A stretch of 64,000 nt of DNA from Scilla litardierei (lineage: Eukaryota > Streptophyta > Magnoliopsida > Asparagales > Asparagaceae). The translations under genes and the position numbers were made by a program. The first letter of the stretch is position 1. Each line of letters starts with the position of its first letter. The stretch spans positions 149,813,266 to 149,877,265 of the forward strand of contig CM061142.1 in the NCBI GenBank assembly GCA_030789695.1. Direction: 5' to 3'. Shown piece by piece: positions 55,915 to 64,000 of the stretch. A model generated the notes under the pieces. The model had not been told where the DNA came from. It made no database searches and saw only the letters and a list, made by a program, of their open reading frames with translations.

Positions 55915-56274
55915 GGACTCAGCGTGGCTAAGGAACAACTGTGTGAGTGGTATTTGGATTCAGGCTGCTCAAGACACATGACAGGGAACAGCGACAAGTT
56001 CCTTAGCCTCGTGAAGCAAGAAGGAGGAAGTGTTACATTAGGGGACAACGGCAAGTGCAAGGTAATGGGTAAAGGTATTGTTGGCAACAATACTTTTAAG
56101 ATTTCTGACGTCCTCTGGGTTGAAAATCTCAAACACAACCTCATCTCCATAAGCCAACTCTGTGACAAAGGTATGAAAGTACTTTTTGATGAGAAAATTT
56201 GTAAAATTTATGACTCGGTCACAGGGAGGAGGAGGCTATACTATGGCACCGGAGACTATCACATGCCAGCATGA
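55915..56274 (+). pseudogene. SIRE-like protease, broken at the integrase start
   Basis: Same frame as gag, directly after its stop. Protease motif WYLDSGCSRHMTG, then LKHNLISISQLCDKG. The frame ends at a TGA (56272-56274). At 56262-56275 the reading jumps from the protease tail to the middle of the integrase zinc finger in another frame. The usual segment with the first His of the HHCC finger is missing, which points to a deletion. Confidence 0.8.
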
Positions 56275-58898
56275 AGTTGCTACATAAGCTGGAGAATAAA
56301 AACCTGGTCCGAGGCTTGCCACATCAACAGTACGAGAATGGTAAGTTGTGTGTTGCATGCACAAAAGGTAAGCAAACTAGATCCACTTTTACGGGAATTC
56401 GGGAAGTTACCACTTCACGAGTCCTAGAATTGATTCGTATGGATTTGTTTGGGCCTATCGATGTTGCTAGCCTCAATGGAAAGAGATTTTGTTTTGTTTT
56501 GATCGATGATTTTTCTAGATATACATGGGTTTACTTCTTAGCCAAGAAATCGGATTCCTTTGAAAATTTCCAAAATTTTTGTAATCAAGTTTCAAATGAG
56601 AAAAATCTTTCAATTATGAAAATTAGAAGTGATCACGGTGGTGAATTTGAAAACTCTGTTTTTGAAAACTTCTGTTTGGAAAAAGGGATCTTACATGAAT
56701 TTTCTTCTCCTAGAACACCTCAACAAAACGGGGTGGTCGAAAGAAAGAATCGAACTTTAAAAGAGATGGCAAGAAGCATGCTTAATGATTATTCTCTTCC
56801 TATGTATTTTTGGGCCGAAGCAGTGAATACAGCCTGCTATGTCTGCAACAGGGTTATGCTTAGACCTTTAATGAACAAAACATCCTATGAACTGTGGCAT
56901 GGCAAGACTCCTAACATTTCATATTTCAGAGTATTTGGATGTAGGTGTTTCATTTTAAACACAGGAGATCAGCTGGGGACATTTGAATCCAAATCAGACG
57001 AAGGAGTGTTCGTAGGATATTCATCAAGGAGCAAAGCATACAGGATCTACAATAAACGAACCTTAACTGTTGTTGAGTCAATTAATGTGAAATTTGATGA
57101 AGCTGAAATAGATCTTTTAAATTGCAGGGAAACTGAAGATGCAGACAAGGAAACTACAGAGCCTGAAAACATAGCTGAACCATCTGAAGGCCAAAAGGAA
57201 GCTGAACCAGAAGTAACACAAGGACATAGACTGGAAAGAGGAGAGCTCAGGTTCAATCCACATCATCCACCTGAGCTGATCATGGGGACTCCTACGGAAG
57301 GTATACGCACTCGATCCACTTTCAATAACGTGTGTGCCTTATGCATTCATGGTGACCTCATTTCTGAAATTGAACCTAAGAACGTTGAAATCGCTTTAAC
57401 TGATGAAAGTTGGGTTATGGCCATGCATGATGAGATTAATCAGTTTGATAGAAATAATGTTTGGACATTAGTGCCCCGACCTGATAATTACCCAATTGTT
57501 GGCACTAAATGGATTTTCAAAAACAAACTTGATGAATCTGGAAATGTAATCAGAAATAAGGCAAGATTAGTGGCCAAAGGATATAACCAGATTGAGGGAA
57601 TTGATTGTGATGAAACTTTTGCACCCGTTGCTAGATTAGAAGCCATTAGAATATTACTGGCTTTTGCAAGTTTCAAAGGTTTTAAATTGAAGCAAATGGA
57701 TGTGAAAAGTGCATTTTTAAATGGTTATTTGAAAGAAGATGTTTTTGTTGAACAACCCCCTGGTTTTGAAAGTCATAGTTTTCCAAATCACGTTTACAAG
57801 TTGCAAAAGGCTTTGTATGGTCTGAAGCAAGCTCCCAGAGCTTGGTACGACCGTCTCAGTTCATATCTTTTGGAAAATAACTTTAAAAAGGGTAGTGCAG
57901 ACAACACTTTGTTTATCTTGCATGAACAGGATCATTTTCTTATTGTTCAGATTTATGTGGACGATATTATTTACGGTGCTACTAATGATCTTTTATGCCA
58001 AAAGTTTGAAAAGGTTATGCAGGATCAATTTGAGATGAGTCTGGTCGGAGAGTTGAAATACTTTTTGGGCTTTCAAGTAAGACAAACTGGAGATGGCATA
58101 TATGTTTCACAAACCAAGTACATAAAAGAACTGTTGAAGAAATTTGGGATGGAAAATGCAAAGCCAATGCGAACTCCAATGAGTCCGACGACGAAGCTTG
58201 AAAAGGATGACAAAGGTATAAATGTGGACCAAAAGCTTTATCGAGGTATGATTGGGTCCTTACTCTATTTAACTGCATCTAGACCAGACATCATGTTTTC
58301 TGTCTGTTTGTGTGCACGATTTCAAGCCTGTCCAAAAGAATCACATTTGATAGCCATTAAGAGGATTTTTCGATATCTTATTCACACTCCTACACTTGGA
58401 CTATGGTATCCCTCTTGTGGTAATCTTAATTTGGTTGGCTATGCTGATGCTGATTATGCTGGTAGTATGATTGATAGAAAGAGCACTAGTGGAACATGTT
58501 TTATGCTAGGACATTCATTGGTTTCTTGGTCTAGTCGTAAGCAGAACAGTGTTGCTTTGTCCACTACTGAAGCTGAGTATATTGCCCTTGGCAGTTGCTG
58601 TGCCCAAGTACTTTGGATGATGCAAACCCTGTCTGACTACGGCTTGGATCTTAGAAAAGTTCCATTACGATGTGATAGTAAGAGTGCTATAGATCTTTCT
58701 AATAATCCTGTTCATCACTCTCGGACAAAACACATAGATGTAAGACATCATTTTCTTAGAGATCATTTGGCAAAAGAGGATGTATCCATTGAATATATTT
58801 CTACTGATTCTCAGTTGGCAGATATCTTTACAAAACCTTTGCCAGAAGATCGTTTTTGTCGTCTACGTCTAGAACTGGGCATTATTGATTATATTTAG
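56271..58898 (+). CDS. pol: SIRE-like pol: integrase core, RT, RNase H
   Basis: 875 open codons. Integrase keeps the CVAC pair (Cys27, Cys30) and catalytic D58 (MDLFGP), D121 (SDHGGEF) and E157 (NGVVERKN). RT has [20 protein letters not shown] and YVDD (562-565). RNase H has GYADADYAG (near 722) and [13 protein letters not shown]. All motifs are intact except that the N-terminal part of the integrase finger is lost and the frame is shifted relative to the protease. On its own it would not be translated as part of a gag-pol chain unless by frameshift, so the element would need help in trans. Confidence 0.9.
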   Translation: MKLLHKLENKNLVRGLPHQQYENGKLCVACTKGKQTRSTFTGIREVTTSRVLELIRMDLFGPIDVASLNGKRFCFVLIDDFSRYTWVYFLAKKSDSFENFQNFCNQVSNEKNLSIMKIRSDHGGEFENSVFENFCLEKGILHEFSSPRTPQQNGVVERKNRTLKEMARSMLNDYSLPMYFWAEAVNTACYVCNRVMLRPLMNKTSYELWHGKTPNISYFRVFGCRCFILNTGDQLGTFESKSDEGVFVGYSSRSKAYRIYNKRTLTVVESINVKFDEAEIDLLNCRETEDADKETTEPENIAEPSEGQKEAEPEVTQGHRLERGELRFNPHHPPELIMGTPTEGIRTRSTFNNVCALCIHGDLISEIEPKNVEIALTDESWVMAMHDEINQFDRNNVWTLVPRPDNYPIVGTKWIFKNKLDESGNVIRNKARLVAKGYNQIEGIDCDETFAPVARLEAIRILLAFASFKGFKLKQMDVKSAFLNGYLKEDVFVEQPPGFESHSFPNHVYKLQKALYGLKQAPRAWYDRLSSYLLENNFKKGSADNTLFILHEQDHFLIVQIYVDDIIYGATNDLLCQKFEKVMQDQFEMSLVGELKYFLGFQVRQTGDGIYVSQTKYIKELLKKFGMENAKPMRTPMSPTTKLEKDDKGINVDQKLYRGMIGSLLYLTASRPDIMFSVCLCARFQACPKESHLIAIKRIFRYLIHTPTLGLWYPSCGNLNLVGYADADYAGSMIDRKSTSGTCFMLGHSLVSWSSRKQNSVALSTTEAEYIALGSCCAQVLWMMQTLSDYGLDLRKVPLRCDSKSAIDLSNNPVHHSRTKHIDVRHHFLRDHLAKEDVSIEYISTDSQLADIFTKPLPEDRFCRLRLELGIIDYI

Positions 58899-60006
58899 AG
58901 TGAAAATATTATTTGGTGTGCTTTTATTGTTTTTGTGTGGTGTGCTACAAAAAGAAAAATAAAAAAAAATGAAAAAGAAAAATAAAAAAAATGAAAAAGA
59001 AAAATATAAACAGAAAGGGAAAGTGAATTGTCTATCTCCTCCTTTTGCATTTTTTTTTCATCAGAAACAACTTTAAATGCAAAACATATGTCTTATGGAT
59101 TTTGAATATTATATTCTTAACAATGCTTGCATTCAAAGACTACATGCTTAATTAGGTCATATTCATTAATGAGTAACTAACGTTTTTCATCATCCAATCA
59201 CACTTACACAGATCAATATGTTTTTTGATATGGATTTGAAATATTGAATAAGAAAAGTGGTTGTTGGTGGACTAATTTATGTTTTAATGGGATATGATGT
59301 TTCAAGGCATGGGTAAAAAGAAAAGCTCTCATCAAAATATACGTGTATAAAAAGAATAGCAAGACGAGTGTCTTCAAAATATATACACAGAGCTTCGTAT
59401 GAAAAATGGATACGATCCATGTCCTTGATACTACCCTTGGACATCCAACTCATGCTATAAATGTCATTTTTTTAGCGTTGGTGTTAAGTCCGTCAAGCAC
59501 TGCCATTTCACATTTAAAAATCCTTCTCGGTCATGTTTGGAATTGGTAACTTGAACTCATATTACATGAGAAGGGGAAACTCAATCTTTGATGTTCATAT
59601 ATTCAGTTGAAAAGTTGGTTATGACAGGCTGTATTCCTTATTACCTCTCCATATGTACTAAACATTTGATCATCACACTTGAGCACGGAGATGAATTATG
59701 GTAGTTATGACTTAGTGCATATTGCTTATTTATTCATTGTGGTCATCGATGTCTTGCCTGTTTGTTTTGCTTTATAATGTTCAATTTTCCATTCCTCATA
59801 TGCTATTTCATACATTTTTTTTTGATGAAAACAAAGGGGGAGAGAAATATTAAGATTGAGCATGTCAGAGATAGGGGGAGCATGTCAATAGGGGGAGCAT
59901 ATCATTTTGCCATTCTTGCTCATATTCATGCTTCACACACTCACACACTTCACACATTTTTGATGTAATCTTAATGTCTGGTTTGTTCTCATCAAAAGGG
60001 GGAGAT
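58899..60006 (+). other. 3' untranslated part of the young SIRE-like element
   Basis: AT-rich, no envelope-like frame. An AAAAGAAAAAT run at 58950-59010. Several GGGGGAG words at 59838-59900 look like spare purine tracts. The working tract AAAAGGGGGAGAT lies just before 60007. Confidence 0.7.
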
Positions 60007-61660
60007 TGTTGGAAACATCATCCTAACCTATGTTTGATGATAACAAACCCTACTGAACTGTTCTAATATGTTTGTTGAGTGTGTCACAGGTCCCTATAGC
60101 CATGATTGCTCAGGCTACACATGTACGTACTCAAGTACGTAGAGATACAAGGGTGAAACTTCATTTGGAATTACACAAGCTGATCAAACAATGGAATATA
60201 GCTATGAAACTCTACTCTAGAGTTAATCATAGGCTATAAATAGCATGGGATTTTTCTCAGGATTTATGGAGATTGTTTGAAGTCCAAATACGGGGAAATA
60301 CGAGAAAATACTGAGTATACAAAGAAGAAATTTTTTCTACAAGAGGTGAAATGAGGTGAAAAAATTCTCACATGTCAATATGAAGCTATGGGATTTTTGA
60401 GAATTATTTCAGAATTTTTGGGATTTATTTGATGCCAAAATACGCAAGAATACAGTGAAAATACTCAGCAAATACGACATACGGCACTGTTCCCATATAC
60501 GCCTCATCGCAGCTCAAAATTCACGCTGACGTGGCATCATCCTGGCCGTTCATTTCGCATCCGACGGTCGCTCGAAGCGGGGCGACGTGGCCGCTTGTCC
60601 GCCGCTAGATCGCGATCCGACGGTCACCAACCCAGCGGAGAAGTCGCAAATGGCGGGCGGCGAGATCCGAATTTGCGGGCGACGTGGCTGCATCGTAGCC
60701 GTTTGCTCGAAGATCGGACGGCTACCGACAGTGCGGGTCCGGGTCAGCGGAGGCGGGCGTCAACGCACGATTTTTGACGACCACGTGGCGTGCTGTCGTC
60801 GAATCCCGCTTGATCCAACGGCTGAGATTTGTGCCGACAGCGGGTTTCAGATCCGAACCCGTTAAGCTTATTTAAAACGTGTTTTGTGTGGGTGCGGATC
60901 CCTTGGAACAGTAACTCCAACCCGTTAACTCATTTCTATAAATACCAATGCACACTCTTCACCATTTCATCAATAAGTGGAGTTCTAGAGATCCAAATTG
61001 AGTTCCGTAAGAAGCGTTGCGACCGTGACTTCATCCCCGACGCAGTGATAGCAAGTTGAGCAGCTAGTTCCTCCTGTGCAGAAAATGAGATCACTTTGAG
61101 TGAGGAACTTCTACCGACTACTTCCACGGGGACAGCGACTACTTCTTCTACTGACATCCGATCATCATTCCGTAAGAAGCGTTGCGAAGCTACTGATGTG
61201 CTGAAAGACGACAACCAGAGAGATCTTCACAAATGAGCTTTCTAAACTCTTGATCTTATTTATTTGTGAAGTTATTAATGTTTTGATCAGCATTTCTGTA
61301 ATATAATTTCTTCCGCTATTTGGGACTTTGGGAACCAAACTTGTTGGGGCAAGTTGGGTTGGGGAGTGATACTTGTATGTTTCTTTTTGGCTTTGGTGAG
61401 CTTGAGTTGGTCTGACAGGTTGGTGTTGGTGCACCAATCTAAGGGAGATTGTAACTTCTTAAAGAAACAGTATAAGTGATTGCTCATTGGGGTGGACATA
61501 GGTCATGGGGACCGAACCACGTTAAATTCTGTGTCTTCTGTGAATGCTTTGATTGTCCAATTCCTAAACTGCATGCTGTAAACTAGGCTTAATTTTTATC
61601 TTGCGATAATTTGGTCAAAGGCCTATTCACCCCCCCTCTAGGCCTTATTTAGATCCTACA
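60007..61660 (+). repeat. 3' LTR of the young SIRE-like element
   Basis: 1654 bp. Differences from the 5' LTR seen near 60556, 60879, 60960 and 61498, all single transitions. Confidence 0.95.
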
Positions 61661-62695
61661 GTCGCATGTGTGCTTAACTGGAGAAAGAGTGTAGCTCTCT
61701 GTTTTATTCCATCCCCTGCAACAGTCGTTTGCTGAAGGATTTACAGGCGCCTGTCCTGTTCTCAGTCGACTGTACGGTCTTCATCAGTCGACTGTCCTGG
61801 CTCAGATTATAGTCGTTGGATATTTTCTAGCCATTGATCAGTCGACTGTCTTTTGATCATCAGTCGACTGTTCATGCCGTTGCAGAATCGTTTCTTTGGC
61901 TGTTTTCTTGGGGTTTGGGGGTTGATATAGGGTTCATATTCATATGAGTGTGCTGTCATCTCTTATGCTGCTTGATGCTATTAAATATCTCAAGAGATCT
62001 ATAAGCAACTCACAAACTCCCTCAATTCCCTCTCAAGAGCTCTCATTCATCTTCATGCATTGAAGTCCAGCTCAAGCGAATTCATCCAAGTGCTCTCAAG
62101 CATATCTCAACACTTGGAGATCCTCTTCCATGCCTTGCATCCATTCATGAGTAAGCATCTCAAGGCATAGGTAAGAGTATTTACTTTACTTGGTGAATTT
62201 GTGTCTCTAATTCTCTTTGTGGGAATTAGAAATTTCTCTCTTTGTGGAAGGTTGTCTCTTTGTGGGACTTAGGATATTCTCTTTGTGGGAGTAACTCTCT
62301 TTGTGGGAGTTTAGTGTCCTAGTGTAGGGCTAACTCTAATTCTCTGAGTGGGAGTTAATGACTCTGTGTGGGAGTCTTGATCCTCGTGTAGAATTGGTTG
62401 GGTCCTTGTGTAGGGCATAAATCCTCTTTGTGGGGTATCTCCTTGTGAGATTTATATTCACTTCTCTGTGTGGGAATATAGTGAATATTTGGTGTGGCTG
62501 GATGTACCCAAGTTTGGGGAACCAGGGTAAAACTTTGTGTTTACGTTTGGATTGATTGTGCTTTTTATTTCCTCTTACATTTATAATTCCGCATTTGCAA
62601 GTTAAATGTTAATTGGACAATTTTACTGTCATTACACTATTCACCCCCCTCTAGTGTGTGTTGTTAGTATTGCAAGGGTAAGGTGATCCTTACAA
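61661..62695 (+). repeat. 5' LTR of the outer SIRE-like element, second part
   Basis: Resumes at GTCGC with CAGTCGACTG copies near 61766, 61786, 61840 and 61860. Continues through a TCTTTGTGGGAG-type repeat zone (62220-62470) and ends CCTTACA. The primer site TTGGTATCAGAGC follows at 62697-62709. Confidence 0.85.
62210..62470 (+). repeat. Short tandem TCTCTTTGTGGGA units in the LTR leader
   Basis: About ten degenerate copies of a 15-25 base unit around CTCTTTGTGGGA or TGTGTGGGA, within the transcribed part of the LTR. Confidence 0.6.
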
Positions 62696-62697
62696 TT

Positions 62698-62709
62698 GGT
62701 ATCAGAGCG
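62698..62709 (+). other. Primer binding site, initiator-Met tRNA
   Basis: TGGTATCAGAGC, two bases after the LTR end. Confidence 0.85.
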
Positions 62710-62730
62710 AGATTATAGCATACTGCAACA

Positions 62731-64000
62731 ATGGCATTCAACGCTACATCCGCGTGCCATGAAGAAGGTCACTCAACCGTTCGACCCCCGCTCTTCAACG
62801 GAACCAACTACCCTAGTTGGAAGATCAGGATGATGATCTATTTGAAGGGTCACGACCTTTGGGACATTATAGAGTCGCCCGTTGAGGAGCCTACTTCACC
62901 CGCGGCCTCGAGAACTAAAGCGCAGAAGGACTTGATCAGAGTCAATGCTAGGGATATGTGTGTACTCCATTGCGCCCTCACTCCGGATGAGTTCGATCGC
63001 ATCTCCATGTGCAAATCGGCCAACAGTATTTGGCATACTTTGGAGATCTCCTATGAAGTGCTTCTTCAGCATAAGGAGGAGGTTCAACCAACCAAGCCCG
63101 AGAAGGAAAAGGGGGTTGCACTCCATGTTGAGAAGGGGTCATTCAAGTGGATAAAGAAGTTCCAACAAGAAGCTCCGAGTGAAGAAGAAGAAGATATTAG
63201 CGAGGATGATTACATCGAGCTTTCCAAGCAATTCAAGGATTTCACGGCATTCCTCAAGGACAAACAAGGTATAACTTCGTCAAAGTTTGCCACCCAGTCT
63301 AACATGCTTGTTTGTTTCAATTGTGGAGAAAAGAGTCATCATGCTATTGAATGTCCTTCCAAACCCACCAAAGATACATATAAGGGGAAATGGAAGAAAT
63401 CTTGGAAAGGCAAGTCCGAAATCAAGAACCAAAAGAAGGGACTTATCGGTACTTTTGATGATTCTGATGTGGACACATCAAATGATGAAAAAGAAGAATG
63501 TTGCTTCATGGCTAATGGGGAAGAGTCTTCGTCAAGCTCAAGCGAGGAGGAAAGCGATGTGGAAGTCGAGGAGGAAAGCGATGAGGAAGCTGAGGAGGAA
63601 AAGCCATCCTATGAGGAGCTCGAATACCGCCTAAATGTGGCCTCAAATTTGGCAAGTAAGTGCATCGACTCATATGATAAAATGAAAGGTAAACTTGATA
63701 ATGCTATGAGTAGGGTGCATGATTTAGAGTCGTCTAGTGTAAATATTCATGATGCTTTGCATGTTTGTGACACTAGTGAGAGAGATACACTTCTCTCTCA
63801 AGTTAAGGAATTGAGCCTTACAAATGAAAAACTTGTTGCTCAAAACCTTAACTTAGAATCTCACATTCAACAACTTACGTTGAAATGTGAAGAGGAATCC
63901 CGTAAGCTCATAAGCTTTATGTATTCTAGGGATTCACTCCACGATTTGGTGGAAAAACAACATCCGGCAAATCATGGAGGATGTTTGGGTTATATTCAAA
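62731..64000 (+). CDS. gag: SIRE-like gag of the outer element (partial, runs off the window; internal deletion)
   Basis: Open from ATG (MAFNATSACHEEG) to the window end, at least 423 codons. The gag head (PLFNGTNYPSWKIRMMIYL, ALTPDEFDRI) is normal up to IWHTLEISYE. It then jumps to a segment (LLQHKEE) that in relatives lies after the rest of the UBN2 domain. Roughly 100 residues appear to be missing in frame. The knuckle CFNCGEKSHHAIEC (near residue 197), acidic serine-rich stretches and a coiled coil follow. A capsid lacking the UBN2 core is unlikely to assemble alone. Confidence 0.8.
   Translation, partial: MAFNATSACHEEGHSTVRPPLFNGTNYPSWKIRMMIYLKGHDLWDIIESPVEEPTSPAASRTKAQKDLIRVNARDMCVLHCALTPDEFDRISMCKSANSIWHTLEISYEVLLQHKEEVQPTKPEKEKGVALHVEKGSFKWIKKFQQEAPSEEEEDISEDDYIELSKQFKDFTAFLKDKQGITSSKFATQSNMLVCFNCGEKSHHAIECPSKPTKDTYKGKWKKSWKGKSEIKNQKKGLIGTFDDSDVDTSNDEKEECCFMANGEESSSSSSEEESDVEVEEESDEEAEEEKPSYEELEYRLNVASNLASKCIDSYDKMKGKLDNAMSRVHDLESSSVNIHDALHVCDTSERDTLLSQVKELSLTNEKLVAQNLNLESHIQQLTLKCEEESRKLISFMYSRDSLHDLVEKQHPANHGGCLGYIQ

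Larger units (their letters stand above)
52416..61660 (+). mobile_element. Very young SIRE/Maximus-like Ty1/copia element
   Basis: 9245 bp. LTRs of exactly 1654 bp (52416-54069, 60007-61660) start TGTTGGAAAC and end GATCCTACA, with GTCGC duplicated on both sides (52411-52415, 61661-61665). I find about four LTR differences. An iMet primer site, long gag with two knuckles, pol in copia order and a 1.1-kb 3' untranslated part follow. Pol is defective at the start of integrase. No envelope-like frame between pol and the 3' LTR. Confidence 0.95.
51671..64000 (+). mobile_element. SIRE/Maximus-like Ty1/copia element, 5' part, runs off the window
   Basis: The LTR starts TGTTGAGTATTGG at 51671 and ends CCTTACA at 62695, split at 52415/61661 by a younger copia. 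Joined LTR length is about 1.78 kb, matching 16065-17837 in length and ends. The primer site and gag follow. The 3' part is outside the window. Preceding bases ACGAG (51666-51670) should be the target duplication. Confidence 0.85.

Noticed and set aside
58899..60006. Envelope-like gene between pol and the 3' LTR of the young SIRE-like element
   Set aside because: No frame longer than about 70 codons, no signal or membrane segments.
62698..62709. tRNA genes at TGGTATCAGAGC sites
   Set aside because: These are primer-binding sites complementary to a tRNA end. No cloverleaf is present.

Overview
This window looks like a transposon-packed stretch of a land-plant nuclear genome, most likely an angiosperm. 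Reasons: Ty1/copia (SIRE/Maximus-like and a small copia) and Ty3/gypsy chromovirus retrotransposons with initiator-Met tRNA primer sites, small Helitrons, a hAT-type element, and a CC-type glutaredoxin, a class limited to land plants. I cannot name the species. Only two host genes are supported: a complete ROXY/GRXC9-type glutaredoxin (minus strand, 47714-48142) and the last exon of an unrecognised acidic protein (28370-29176).

Left third (1-20985). A decayed SIRE-like copia on the minus strand (395-17837) is split in its gag by a chromovirus (4062-14942, target duplication GAAAC). That chromovirus is split in its own gag by a young 5-kb copia on the minus strand (5243-10238, duplication GGGTG). 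The host copia keeps its 5' LTR (16065-17837) but has lost its 3' end. It abuts the 3' half of a second chromovirus (17838-20985).

Middle (20986-47153). Quiet AT-rich sequence contains a tandem LTR-internal-LTR-internal-LTR array (22456-24465, one duplication TATGC) and a small Helitron (26946-27377). The unknown gene's last exon follows. Next is a Russian-doll nest: a 304-bp Helitron (29755-47153) holds a hAT-type element (30027-47113, perfect 8-bp duplication). The hAT holds a largely non-coding LTR element (31418-47044), which holds a nearly intact Tekay/Del-type chromovirus (35745-45469, 2488-bp LTRs). The Tekay element has a likely spliceable intron between gag and pol and an unusual palindrome array upstream of its TATA box.

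Right third (47154-64000). The glutaredoxin gene has TGACG (as-1-like) sites upstream. It is followed by a 3-kb element with terminal inverted repeats (48541-51526) that holds a third Helitron and about 1.9 kb of GT/CA/GA satellite. After this comes a plus-strand SIRE-like copia starting at 51671 and running off the window. Its 5' LTR is split by a very young second SIRE-like copia (52416-61660, duplication GTCGC). The outer element's gag (62731-64000) has an apparent in-frame internal deletion.

The transposons are read as gag-pol units: capsid with zinc knuckles, protease, integrase, reverse transcriptase and RNase H in copia order, or protease, RT, RNase H, integrase and chromodomain in gypsy order. 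LTR divergence agrees with nesting order in the one place both can be compared (older chromovirus about 3 percent, copia inside it under 1 percent). All coordinates and LTR differences were read by eye, and no database was consulted.
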